Below, in pieces: positions 6,272 through 13,734 of a DNA stretch of 15,706 bases (position 1 is its first letter; the number at the start of each line of letters is the position of its first letter). The position numbers and the translations under genes are program-made. This DNA is from CAYPKG01 sp964411275 (GTDB lineage Bacteria; Bacillota; Clostridia; Christensenellales; CAG-138). The notes beneath the pieces were generated by a model. The model worked only from the letters and a program-made list of their open reading frames with translations, was not told the origin of the DNA and did not search any database. The stretch spans positions 1 to 15,706 of the forward strand of contig CAYPKG010000042.1 in assembly GCA_964411275.1 (NCBI GenBank), written 5' to 3'.

Positions 6272-6710
6272 ATTTAAAAAGTTTTATGCTATGGCTATGA
6301 ACGCAAAGCTCTTTATGTCCATCTATTTTGTGGCAGTGGTGTTCATCACCGGCGTCATCACCGCCATCGGCGGCGGCGACAGCATCCGGCTTCTGACCCT
6401 TGTGGAAATGCTGGGGCTGTGCATGATCATCGCCGCTGCGCAATGCCTGCTCCTCGATGACAAAACGGACTATTCCCGGGGCATTCTGTTTGGCCGCTCA
6501 GCGCTCTGGCTGCTTTTTTCGGCAGGGCTTACCCTTGTGGCGGCATTGGTATTTCAGTGGTTTTCCGGGCTGCCCGGCTGGTGCCCATACCTGCTTGCGG
6601 TGTTTATGCTCATTGGCTTAGGGGCGGCGCTGATGGGCCTCAAGTTTGAGCAGGAAGCGGATACCGTCCGGCTCAATGAGGATTTGAAACGGTTTCAGCA
6701 CAAAAATTAA
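6264..6710 (+). CDS. DUF3021-type four-helix membrane protein, LytTR partner
   Basis: This 148-residue protein has four hydrophobic segments (about residues 15-35, 42-64, 77-99 and 107-127) and a short charged C-terminal tail (KFEQEADTVRLNEDLKRF). Size, topology and the gene order after a stand-alone LytTR regulator fit the DUF3021 family. Its start lies inside the last codons of the regulator gene, with AGGAGG at about 6250-6255, so the two are co-translated. By analogy with LytTR regulatory systems it would hold the regulator inactive at the membrane until a signal arrives; this is inferred from context. A strong terminator follows immediately. Confidence 0.8.
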   Translation: MNEFKKFYAMAMNAKLFMSIYFVAVVFITGVITAIGGGDSIRLLTLVEMLGLCMIIAAAQCLLLDDKTDYSRGILFGRSALWLLFSAGLTLVAALVFQWFSGLPGWCPYLLAVFMLIGLGAALMGLKFEQEADTVRLNEDLKRFQHKN

Positions 6711-6716
6711 GCATCA

Positions 6717-6741
6717 AAAAAGCGGGTGTCCCCCGCTTTTT
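6717..6741. terminator. Bidirectional rho-independent terminator
   Basis: The perfect 10-bp stem AAAAAGCGGG (6717-6726) / CCCGCTTTTT (6732-6741) has the 5-nt loop TGTCC. The stem is A-rich at one end and T-rich at the other, so it can terminate both the lytTR-DUF3021 transcript and the metK transcript, which converge here. Confidence 0.92.
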
Positions 6742-6751
6742 GTATGCTTTG

Positions 6752-7927
6752 TTATTTTATATTTGATAGCAGCGCTTCCACTTGATCCGTCCGCTCCCAG
6801 GGGAATTCCGGATTACCAAAGTGCCCGAACGCCGCCGTCTGCCGGTAAATGGGCCGGCGCAGGCCCAGCATGCTGATGATGGCCTCAGGGCGCAGGTCGA
6901 ACACCTCACATACGGCTTTTTCGATGGCTGCGTCGCTGACGGTGCCGGTACCCTGGGTATCCACAAGCACGCTCACCGGCTTTGCCACGCCGATGGCGTA
7001 GGCCAGCTGGATTTCGCAGCGGGCGGCAAGCCCGGCCGCCACAATATTCTTCGCCACGTACCTTGCGGCATAGGCAGCGGAACGGTCCACCTTTGTGGGG
7101 TCCTTGCCGGAGAACGCGCCGCCGCCGTGGCGGGCGTATCCGCCGTAGGTATCCACGATGATCTTGCGCCCGGTAAGCCCGCTGTCGCCGTGGGGCCCGC
7201 CGATCACAAACCGGCCGGTGGGGTTTACGAGAAACCGGGTGTTGCCGTCCAGCAGCGCCGCCGGGATTACGGGCTTGATCACGGTTTCGATGATCCCCCG
7301 TTGGATTTCCTCTTGTGTTGCGCTTGGGTGGTGCTGGGCGGAAATAACCACGGTGTCCACCCGCACGGGCTTCCCGTCAACATACTCCACCGTTACTTGA
7401 GACTTGCCGTCCGGCCTGAGAAACGGCAGGATGCCAAAGCGCCTCACTTCACTCAGCCGCCGGGTCAGCCCATGGGCCAATGAAATGGGCAGGGGCATCA
7501 GCTCCGGCGTTTCATCGCAGGCAAAGCCGAACATCATCCCCTGATCCCCGGCGCCGGTTTCAAAGGCGTCCTGAATTTCGCCTTTTTTCGCCTCCAGGGA
7601 CTTGTCCACGCCCAGGGCGATGTCCGGGGACTGGCCGTCCAACGCTACCAGCACAGCACAGGTGTTGCCGTCAAAACCGTAATCCGCGTTGTCATAGCCG
7701 ATGTCCTTGACCACCTGGCGCACCAGTCCGGGAATGTCCACATAGCAATTGGTGGTGACTTCCCCCATCACCAGCGCCATCCCCGTGGTGCAGGCGCACT
7801 CGCAGGCGACCCGGGATTGGGGGTCCCGCTCCAGCATGGCGTCCAGCACCGCGTCGGAAATCTGGTCGCACACTTTGTCCGGATGGCCTTCGGTGACGGA
7901 TTCCGAGGTAAACAGCATCTTATTCAT
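6752..7927 (-). CDS. metK: S-adenosylmethionine synthetase (methionine adenosyltransferase)
   Basis: This 391-residue enzyme makes S-adenosylmethionine from methionine and ATP, releasing phosphate and pyrophosphate. It acts in the cytoplasm, normally as a homotetramer. The N-terminus reads FTSESVTEGHPDKVCDQISDAVLDA with the catalytic His15 region. The family signature GAGDQGMMFGFA is at about 125-136 and the second signature GGGAFSGKDPTKVDRSAAY is in the C-terminal third. Length is normal for the family. The start at 7927 is chosen because GGAGGAAC lies just upstream of that ATG; a start nine codons earlier at 7954 would put this site inside the gene. It is controlled by the upstream SAM-I riboswitch, which gives direct product feedback. 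Confidence 0.97.
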   Translation of the reverse strand: MNKMLFTSESVTEGHPDKVCDQISDAVLDAMLERDPQSRVACECACTTGMALVMGEVTTNCYVDIPGLVRQVVKDIGYDNADYGFDGNTCAVLVALDGQSPDIALGVDKSLEAKKGEIQDAFETGAGDQGMMFGFACDETPELMPLPISLAHGLTRRLSEVRRFGILPFLRPDGKSQVTVEYVDGKPVRVDTVVISAQHHPSATQEEIQRGIIETVIKPVIPAALLDGNTRFLVNPTGRFVIGGPHGDSGLTGRKIIVDTYGGYARHGGGAFSGKDPTKVDRSAAYAARYVAKNIVAAGLAARCEIQLAYAIGVAKPVSVLVDTQGTGTVSDAAIEKAVCEVFDLRPEAIISMLGLRRPIYRQTAAFGHFGNPEFPWERTDQVEALLSNIK

Positions 7928-7966
7928 ATTCGTTCCTCCCACAAATTCCCGCAAGCCTTATGACAG

Positions 7967-8011
7967 AAAAAGCACCCCGTTCGAAGACAAGGCGCGAAAT
8001 AACGGTTCCGC
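7967..8011 (-). terminator. Candidate riboswitch expression-platform terminator
   Basis: Downstream of the SAM aptamer the leader can form an imperfect stem (ACCGTT pairing with AACGG..T, extended by GC/GC across an internal loop). It is followed by five T at 7971-7967 on the minus strand. This is the expected place for a SAM-stabilised terminator. The stem is irregular with a long loop, so its role is tentative. Confidence 0.45.
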
Positions 8012-8115
8012 TCATCTTCCGGCCGTAAAGTCACAGCCGTGGGAATTGGCACCTTGCGCTTCATGCGTAGGTTGCCGGGTTTCATCGGGCCCGTCCCTCA
8101 ACCACTCTTGATAAG
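8011..8115 (-). ncRNA. SAM-I (S-box) riboswitch aptamer in the metK leader
   Basis: Read on the minus strand, the segment begins CTTATCAAGAG, continues with GAGGGA and the nearly invariant GATGAAACCCGGCAACC (8086-8070), then GGTGCCAATTCC (8053-8042), and closes with AGATGAG. CTTATC at the 5' end pairs with GATGAG at the 3' end to form P1. These are the hallmark S-box elements, in order and correctly spaced. SAM binding should stop metK expression when SAM is plentiful. The position 84 nt upstream of the metK start, on the same strand, fits. Confidence 0.97.
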
Positions 8116-8138
8116 GCATATGCGGTTTTCTTCGTGAA

Positions 8139-8167
8139 AGTTTATCATGTCCGCGCTGACGGGTCAA
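8139..8167 (-). promoter_or_regulatory. Sigma-A promoter of the metK leader
   Basis: TTGACC (8167-8162), 17 bp, TAAACT (8144-8139), with TGA just before the -10 forming an extended -10 element. The start would be near 8132, giving a leader of about 205 nt that contains the whole riboswitch. Confidence 0.7.
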
Positions 8168-8186
8168 GGGAAAAGTGGAAAATACC

Positions 8187-8218
8187 GGGGATTTTGCGAT
8201 TTTTCCTTTTCAATCCCC
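8187..8218. repeat. Inverted repeat between the divergent metK and ttcA-like promoters
   Basis: Perfect 7-bp arms GGGGATT (8187-8193) and AATCCCC (8212-8218) enclose an A/T-rich 18-bp centre. The right arm overlaps the probable -35 of the plus-strand gene, so it could be an operator. It may also be chance in this A/T-rich stretch. Confidence 0.3.
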
Positions 8219-8235
8219 CTCTTGCCCAGTATAAT
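8207..8235 (+). promoter_or_regulatory. Sigma-A promoter of the TtcA-like gene
   Basis: A perfect TATAAT at 8230-8235 with a weak TTTTCA at 8207-8212, 17 bp apart. A GAAGGAGGG ribosome binding site at 8254-8262 precedes the ATG at 8269. Confidence 0.55.
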
Positions 8236-8268
8236 GGACAAAGGTTTTCACCTGAAGGAGGGTTTTAA

Positions 8269-9000
8269 ATGAAACGGGTACTGGGCTGCATCCGCCGGGC
8301 GGATGAGCGTTTTGATATGATCCAGGATGGCGATAAGGTATGCGTGGGCGTTTCTGGAGGCAAGGACAGCCTGCTTTTGATGGAGGCGCTCAAGCTGTAC
8401 CAGCGGTTCTCCAAAACCCGCTTTACATTACAGGCGGTGATGCTGGATCTTGGCATCACCAACGCGGACACCACGAAAGTAGAAGCCTTCGCGGAAAAAA
8501 TCGGCGTGCCCCTGGACGTGCGCCGCACGGACATTGGCGATGTGGTATTCAACATCCGCAAGGAAAGCCGCCCCTGCGCCCTTTGCGCAAAGCTCCGGCG
8601 GGGGGCGCTGAACAACGCCGCCGCGGATCACGGCTGCAACAAGGTCGCCCTCGGCCACAACCGGGAGGACGTAAGCGAGACGTTTTTCCTTAGCCTGTTG
8701 TACGAGGGGCGGATCAATACATTTGGGCCTGTGACGTATATGGACAAACGAAATGTGACCCTCATTCGCCCCTTCGTATTCCTGCCGGAAAAATACATCA
8801 TTAACGTGGCCCGCAGCCGGGAATTGCCCATCATGCCCCCCAACTGCCCTGCTGCCGGATTGACAAAGCGCCAGGAGATGAAAGAACTCATCGCCCATCT
8901 GTGCACCCTGGTTCCGGACGCGGACGAGAAGATCATAAACGCCATCGCCAGCACGGAAAAATATGGGCTGTGGGATAAGCTGAAGCTCCCGCCAAGATAG
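8269..9000 (+). CDS. TtcA-family PP-loop ATPase, tRNA 2-thiocytidine-type thiolation enzyme
   Basis: This 243-residue cytoplasmic protein of the adenine-nucleotide alpha-hydrolase (PP-loop) superfamily has the ATP-pyrophosphatase motif SGGKDS at residues 29-34. The CxxC pair Cys103/Cys106 (RPCALCAKLRRG) and a third cysteine at 193 (PPNCPAAG) match the cysteines that carry the 4Fe-4S cluster in TtcA-type enzymes. The conserved LGHNREDVSETFFL segment at 128-141 also fits. In E. coli TtcA forms 2-thiocytidine at tRNA position 32. This protein is shorter (E. coli TtcA is about 311) and belongs to the wider family found in Clostridia, so the exact nucleoside is not proven. It has its own promoter and appears monocistronic. 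It converges on gpr, with no clear terminator in the 88-bp gap. Confidence 0.88.
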   Translation: MKRVLGCIRRADERFDMIQDGDKVCVGVSGGKDSLLLMEALKLYQRFSKTRFTLQAVMLDLGITNADTTKVEAFAEKIGVPLDVRRTDIGDVVFNIRKESRPCALCAKLRRGALNNAAADHGCNKVALGHNREDVSETFFLSLLYEGRINTFGPVTYMDKRNVTLIRPFVFLPEKYIINVARSRELPIMPPNCPAAGLTKRQEMKELIAHLCTLVPDADEKIINAIASTEKYGLWDKLKLPPR

Positions 9001-9088
9001 CGGCCGCATTTCTTATCCAAACCCCGGCGTTGTGGCCGATATCGTTACCCGATGTAAAATTCCGCATAACCAGTGATTTTGTTAACCA

Positions 9089-10009
9089 TCAGGCTAAAAG
9101 CTCCGCAATATCATCAAAATATGGTTCGTGCAGCGCAAAATTAATACCTTTGGCGAGAATACCCGCCATATCGGACAATATGGTGTCAATTTCCTTGGGA
9201 GTCACAATCAATGGCCCATAGTTGGCAGTAATAACCTGCTCCGCCAAGCCCACCAGCCGTTCTTCATCCTGGTGTAGCCCCGTTTCATCCGCAATCAGCC
9301 GGATGGTGTCCTGGGAAATGGTAGAGGCCATCACCACCGTCGGCACGCCCACAGCCACCACAGGCACCCCCAACGTTTCCTTGTTCACCCCGGCCCTAAG
9401 GTTGCCGACGCCGGAACCCGGCTCGATCCCGGTATCGCAAAGCTGGATTGTGGTGTTGATCCGCGCCGCCCTGCGGGAAGCCAGCGCGTCGATGGCGATC
9501 ACAGCGTCCGGCTTCACCCGCTCAACCAGCCCCTTGAGCACCTCCACAGTTTCCATGCCTGTGACCCCCAACACCCCTGGCGCCATAGCCGCCACCGGCC
9601 GCATGGGTTGTCCCAGCACATCCGGCATATGCTCCACAATGTGCCTTGTGACAAATGTTTTTTCCACCACCCTGGGGCCCAGCGCGTCCGGGGTGACGTA
9701 TCGGTTGCCTAAGCCGATTACAAGAACGCTTGCCTGCTCCGGCAAAGGCGCCAGCAGGGATTTAATTTCCCGCGCCAATATCTCCCCCACTCGTCCGAAC
9801 AACTCGGTATCCCGCGCGGTGAGCTTCGGTGCGTCGATGGTGATATAATGGCCCATGGCCTTTCCCAGCTCCCTGGCCGCCTCCTGGGACGTGATTTCGA
9901 TGCGGGAAATGGATATGTCCTCCTCCTCTTGGTTCTCCTCCGTGACACCGGGCAGGGACGGGTTAAGTTCCCGGGCCTCCATTGCCAAATCCGTATAAAC
10001 GCTCGCCAT
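9089..10009 (-). CDS. gpr: Germination protease (GPR endopeptidase, peptidase family A25)
   Basis: This 306-residue protein degrades small acid-soluble spore proteins (SASPs) during spore germination; it is made in the forespore as an inactive zymogen. The family start TDLAMEAREL is at residues 6-15. Asp108 (in IGLGNRYVTPDALGPRV) and Asp174 (in VIAIDALASRR) correspond in context and in spacing (66 residues) to the catalytic Asp127 and Asp193 of Bacillus megaterium GPR. Only five residues precede TDLA, so the propeptide is very short compared with the Bacillus enzyme. The start is well supported by AAGGAG directly upstream. I found no convincing sigma-G promoter; a TAATACTA stretch ending at 10057 resembles a -10, but no -35 is correctly spaced. 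It is downstream of the liv operon on the same strand, separated by a palindrome. Confidence 0.95.
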   Translation of the reverse strand: MASVYTDLAMEARELNPSLPGVTEENQEEEDISISRIEITSQEAARELGKAMGHYITIDAPKLTARDTELFGRVGEILAREIKSLLAPLPEQASVLVIGLGNRYVTPDALGPRVVEKTFVTRHIVEHMPDVLGQPMRPVAAMAPGVLGVTGMETVEVLKGLVERVKPDAVIAIDALASRRAARINTTIQLCDTGIEPGSGVGNLRAGVNKETLGVPVVAVGVPTVVMASTISQDTIRLIADETGLHQDEERLVGLAEQVITANYGPLIVTPKEIDTILSDMAGILAKGINFALHEPYFDDIAELLA

Positions 10010-10034
10010 AAAATTCTCCTTTTTCCATACAAAT

Positions 10035-10058
10035 TACCCCGGCAAATTTGCCGGGGTA
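10035..10058. terminator. Perfect 24-bp palindrome between livF and gpr, probable terminator
   Basis: The 12-bp half TACCCCGGCAAA (10035-10046) is followed at once by its exact reverse complement (to 10058). As RNA it folds into a long GC-rich hairpin. On the minus strand it is followed by AATTTGTAT, only moderately T-rich. Lying 50 bp past the livF stop, it would separate the liv operon from gpr. A protein-binding site is the alternative. Confidence 0.6.
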
Positions 10059-10108
10059 GTATTATTTACAGAATTTCACATTTTTATTGATCCCTTTTCT
10101 AAGACCAG

Positions 10109-10828
10109 CTATTTTTGCCGTTTGCCCAGGTACGCCTGCTTGACCTTTTCATCGTTGAGCAGCTCCTGGCCGGTGCCCTCCATTGTGATGCGGCCAACCT
10201 CCATAACATACCCCCGATTGGCAATTTTCAATGCGGCGTTGGCGTTCTGCTCGATCAAAAGCACAGTCACGCCATCCTGGTTAATCCGCTTGATGATGGC
10301 AAAAATGTCCTTGACCACCAGCGGCGCAAGGCCCAGGGAGGGTTCATCCATCATGATGAGCTTGGGTTTGGCCATCAGCGCCCGGCCAACTGCCAGCATC
10401 TGCTGCTCTCCCCCGGAAAGGGTGCCCGCCATCTGCCAGCTGCGCTCCTCCAGCCTGGGGAACAAGCCGTACACATGCTTGATGTCTTCCGAAATGCCCG
10501 CGTTGTCATTTCTTAGATATCCACCCATCCTGAGGTTTTCGAGAACCGTAAGGTTTGGGAACACCCGCCTGCCCTCCGGCACCATGACAATCCCTTGACT
10601 GACCACCTTTTGCGGATCAAATTTCGTGATGTCCGTCCCCTGGTAAAATATATTGCCGTCCGCCACGGGGACAAGGCTGGAGATGGCCCGAAGGGTTGTG
10701 GACTTGCCTGCGCCGTTGGCACCGATCAGCGTCACGATTTCCCCCTGCTCTACCCGGAAGGAAATGCCCTTTAGCGCCTCAATCCCGCCATAGCGTACCT
10801 TGAGATCCTTGATTTCAAGCATGCTCAT
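10109..10828 (-). CDS. livF: Branched-chain amino-acid-type ABC transporter, ATP-binding protein LivF
   Basis: This 239-residue ATPase is one of the two nucleotide-binding subunits of a HAAT-family importer; it sits on the cytoplasmic face and drives transport by ATP hydrolysis. Walker A GANGAGKS is at 36-43, the Q-loop/VPEGRR segment at about 83-88, the signature LSGGEQQ at 137-143, and Walker B LIMMDEP at 157-163. The length and the VPEGRRVFPNLTVLENL segment are characteristic of LivF rather than LivG. Its start codon overlaps the livG stop (ATGA, 10825-10828), so the two ATPases are translationally coupled. It is the last gene of the operon. Confidence 0.94.
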   Translation of the reverse strand: MSMLEIKDLKVRYGGIEALKGISFRVEQGEIVTLIGANGAGKSTTLRAISSLVPVADGNIFYQGTDITKFDPQKVVSQGIVMVPEGRRVFPNLTVLENLRMGGYLRNDNAGISEDIKHVYGLFPRLEERSWQMAGTLSGGEQQMLAVGRALMAKPKLIMMDEPSLGLAPLVVKDIFAIIKRINQDGVTVLLIEQNANAALKIANRGYVMEVGRITMEGTGQELLNDEKVKQAYLGKRQK

Positions 10829-11661
10829 TCTTCATCCACCCCCAAATACGCCTGAATGACTTCCGGATTGTCCTGCACTTCCTGGGCGGTGCCCTCTGCG
10901 ATCAGCTTGCCGAAATCCAATACATAAATACGCTCGGAAATCTCCATGACAAGATCCATATGGTGTTCGATGACCAGTATAGAGATTTGGTATTTGTCTC
11001 GGATTTGCCGGATAAACGCCGCCAGATCGCTGGTTTCCTGCGGGTTCATGCCTGCCGCCGGCTCGTCAAGAAGCAGCAGCTTCGGCGTCGTGGCCAGCGC
11101 CCGGGCAATTTCCAGCCTGCGCTGGAGGCCATAAGGAAGGCTTCCCGCCACTTCGTCCTTCAGGTGCACCAGATTTTGCTCTTCCAGAAGGGACATGGCC
11201 TCGTCCTGCATCCGCTTTTCCTCCTTGCGGTTAAAGCGGAATGTGGCCGAAAATACGTTCTGTTTGGCCCGCATATGCTTGGCAATCAAAACGTTATCGA
11301 GAACCGTTAAGGATTTGAACAACCGAATATTTTGAAACGTCCGGGCGGCGCCCAGCTTGGTGATTTTATCCGGGGTATTGGTAACAACGCTTGTGTATTC
11401 GCCCCGATGCCCGCCGCCGTACATCTTGGCCATTTTGCCCCGGGGGTAGCTTCGCGCGATCACCGTACCATAAAGGCTGACCGACCCGTTGGTGGGCTCG
11501 TACACGCCGGTGATGACGTTAAAAGCGGTGGTTTTTCCTGCGCCGTTAGGGCCGATCAGGGCGACAATCTCTCCCTCGTACACATCCATTTTGAGGTCGG
11601 AGACCGCCACCACGCCGCCAAACTGCATGGTCAAGTTCTCCACATGCAATACATTTTTCAC
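10825..11661 (-). CDS. livG: Branched-chain amino-acid-type ABC transporter, ATP-binding protein LivG
   Basis: This 278-residue ATPase pairs with LivF. Walker A GPNGAGKT is at 37-44, the segment GAARTFQNIRLF at about 104-115, the signature region LPYGLQRRLEIARAL at 175-189, and Walker B LLLLDEP at 195-201. The LivG hallmark PAAGMNP follows. It is about 23 residues longer than E. coli LivG. The excess lies in a basic, Gly/Tyr-rich insert at roughly 68-97 (ARSYPRGKMAKMYGGGHRGE and following) between the first beta strands and the Q-loop. The start overlaps the livM stop by 4 bp (11658-11661). Confidence 0.94.
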   Translation of the reverse strand: MKNVLHVENLTMQFGGVVAVSDLKMDVYEGEIVALIGPNGAGKTTAFNVITGVYEPTNGSVSLYGTVIARSYPRGKMAKMYGGGHRGEYTSVVTNTPDKITKLGAARTFQNIRLFKSLTVLDNVLIAKHMRAKQNVFSATFRFNRKEEKRMQDEAMSLLEEQNLVHLKDEVAGSLPYGLQRRLEIARALATTPKLLLLDEPAAGMNPQETSDLAAFIRQIRDKYQISILVIEHHMDLVMEISERIYVLDFGKLIAEGTAQEVQDNPEVIQAYLGVDEE

Positions 11662-12749
11662 AGCGCTCCCCCCTTCCCCTTCTTGGCGTCTTTATCGATG
11701 AATTTCTGGCGTTTTTTTAGCGCCGCGGCCATCCGGTCGAGAGACAGTTCCCTCGTGCCCATGATCCCCTGCCGGTAGAACAGCACCACCGCCATGATAA
11801 TGATGGAGAATACCACCTTGCGAAAGCCAGACCTAAGAAGCGGCACCTGGAAGGAGCCGATGAATGTTTCGGTGTCCAGGAACCTAAGCCACCATTCGCT
11901 GCAAGCGATAAACAGGAAGGAGGCGATGCAGCTTCCCGAGATAGAGCCGATGCCGCCGATGACCACGATGAGCAAAAACTCATATGTCATGGCGGACTTA
12001 AAGGCGCTGGCCTGTACGGTAGTCTGGAACATGGCCAGCAGCGCCCCCGAAACCCCAGCGAAGAAGGAGCTGATAACGAATGCCATTTCCTTGTGCTTAA
12101 ACAGGTTAATGCCCATAGCCTCCGCCGCGATTTCGTCGTCTCTAATGGCCTTAAACGCCCGCCCATAGGAGGAATTGATCAGCAATACGATGGCCGCGAT
12201 ACATATTCCCGCCACCGCGAAGGGGAATAGTACCGAGGAGAACGTGGGGAACTTTCTTAAGAGGTTGGAGCCGTTTGTGATGGGCCCCAGCGCTTCCCAC
12301 TGGAAGAAGGCGCGGATGATCTCCGCAAAACCCAGGGTGGCGATGGCCAAATAGTCGCTTTTCAGGCGCAGCACCGGAAGTCCGATCAAAAACGCGAACA
12401 GCGCTGCCACGAGCCCGCCGATTATCATCGCCACCGGTACCGGCAGCGCAAACTGGATCAGGCCCCCGTCAAAGTATTGGTATACCGCCGTCCGGGCTTC
12501 CACCGGGATTGTGAATATCCCGTACATGTACGCGCCGATCAGCATAAACCCCGCCTGCCCCAGGGAAAAGAGGCCGGTAAAGCCGTTCAGGAGATTCATG
12601 GAAACCGCCACCAGCGCGTAAATGGCGCCCTTTTTCAGCACCACAAACAGCATAGCGCTGCTGGGCATAATCTGTTCCAACACATACAGCAGGATAAACA
12701 GGGCGGCGATCAGCGACGCCCCTATGATGGATTTTCTCGTCTTGCTCAT
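11658..12749 (-). CDS. livM: Branched-chain amino-acid-type ABC transporter, permease LivM
   Basis: This 363-residue integral membrane protein with many hydrophobic segments is one of the two permease subunits. The permease signature is GRAFKAIRDDEIAAEAMGINLFKHKEMAFVISS, as in LivM proteins, followed by GVSGALLA and GGIGSISGSCIAS. The C-terminus is basic. ATG at 12749 is preferred over GTG at 12755, because GGAGAAGG ends about 8 bp before the ATG but is too close to the GTG. The livH stop is 2 bp upstream, so translation is coupled. Confidence 0.93.
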   Translation of the reverse strand: MSKTRKSIIGASLIAALFILLYVLEQIMPSSAMLFVVLKKGAIYALVAVSMNLLNGFTGLFSLGQAGFMLIGAYMYGIFTIPVEARTAVYQYFDGGLIQFALPVPVAMIIGGLVAALFAFLIGLPVLRLKSDYLAIATLGFAEIIRAFFQWEALGPITNGSNLLRKFPTFSSVLFPFAVAGICIAAIVLLINSSYGRAFKAIRDDEIAAEAMGINLFKHKEMAFVISSFFAGVSGALLAMFQTTVQASAFKSAMTYEFLLIVVIGGIGSISGSCIASFLFIACSEWWLRFLDTETFIGSFQVPLLRSGFRKVVFSIIIMAVVLFYRQGIMGTRELSLDRMAAALKKRQKFIDKDAKKGKGGAL

Positions 12750-12751
12750 CG

Positions 12752-13624
12752 TCACACCTTCTCCGCTGTTTTTTCGCCAAAGAGACCCGTTGGCTTCACC
12801 ACCAGAATGATGATCAGCAGCGCGAACGTAAACGCGTCGCTAAACGTGGTCCAGCCAAGGCCTTTGATGATATTCTCGCAAATTCCGATGATAAACGCGC
12901 CGATGACCGCCCCCGGAATGCTTCCGATGCCGCCGAACACCGCCGCGACAAACGCCTTTAGGCCCGGCATGGCGCCGGAGGTCGGCACCACCGCCGCGTA
13001 ATTTGAAAAGTATAAAAGGGATCCCACAGCCGCGAGGAACGAGCCAATGATGAACGTGGTGCTGATGACAGAGTTGATTTTGATGCCCATCAGCTGGCTT
13101 GTCTCAAAGTCCTTGGAGACCGCCCGCATGGCCATGCCCACCTTTGTTTTCTTAATAAATAATACCAATGCGATCACGAGTATCACAGTCAATACCGGGG
13201 TAATCAGCGTTACCACCTTTGTGGTAGCGCCGAATATGGAAACGGAATTGCTGATCCATGGAATTGTGGGATACATTTTAGAAAGGCCGCCCGTGACATA
13301 AAGGGCTGTATTTTGCAGGAAATAGCTGACGCCGATGGCGGAAATCATGATGGACATGCGCGGGGCTGTTCGTAAGGGCTTGTATGCCACCCGCTCAATG
13401 ACAAAGCCAATTGCCACCGTAACGATTATTGTCAGAGGGATGGCCATGTACAGCGGCATACTCGCACTAACATAAATCATGATAAGGCCCGCGATCATAA
13501 ACACATCGCCATGAGCAAAGTTAATAAGCCTCAGTATGCCGTATACCATCGTATAGCCGATGGCAATGAGCGCATACTGGCCGCCGACGGATATGCCGGC
13601 TAGAATATAGGGTAAGTTTTGCAT
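12752..13624 (-). CDS. livH: Branched-chain amino-acid-type ABC transporter, permease LivH
   Basis: This 290-residue polytopic membrane protein is the second permease subunit. The typical N-terminus GGQYALIAIGYTMVYGILRLINFAHGDVFM and the coupling-helix region KVGMAMRAVSKDFETSQLMGI identify it as LivH. GGIGSIPGAVIGAFIIG in the C-terminal half is also family-typical. A GCGGAGGT ribosome binding site precedes the ATG at 13624. The gene follows livK after 110 bp that contain a strong hairpin. Confidence 0.94.
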   Translation of the reverse strand: MQNLPYILAGISVGGQYALIAIGYTMVYGILRLINFAHGDVFMIAGLIMIYVSASMPLYMAIPLTIIVTVAIGFVIERVAYKPLRTAPRMSIMISAIGVSYFLQNTALYVTGGLSKMYPTIPWISNSVSIFGATTKVVTLITPVLTVILVIALVLFIKKTKVGMAMRAVSKDFETSQLMGIKINSVISTTFIIGSFLAAVGSLLYFSNYAAVVPTSGAMPGLKAFVAAVFGGIGSIPGAVIGAFIIGICENIIKGLGWTTFSDAFTFALLIIILVVKPTGLFGEKTAEKV

Positions 13625-13670
13625 TCCGTTACCTCCGCAAAAGGAGTGTTCTCGTATTGTAATAACAGGA

Positions 13671-13694
13671 GCGGCGGCGGTCGCCCGCCGCCGC
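13671..13694 (-). promoter_or_regulatory. GNRA-capped intercistronic hairpin between livK and livH
   Basis: On the minus strand GCGGCGGCGG (13694-13685), loop GCGA, and CCGCCGCCGC (13680-13671) form a perfect 10-bp all-GC stem with a GNRA tetraloop. No T-run follows, so it is not a standard terminator. Such hairpins after binding-protein genes often protect the 3' end of the first cistron and let it be expressed above the permease and ATPase genes; that role is inferred. Confidence 0.7.
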
Positions 13695-13734
13695 TTCGTT
13701 CATGAATTGATTAAGTGTGCCATTCGTATCCCGG

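Noticed and set aside
9001..9088. Terminator between the TtcA-like gene and gpr
   Set aside because: Only short, weak stems such as ATCG/CGAT were found and no T-run follows them.
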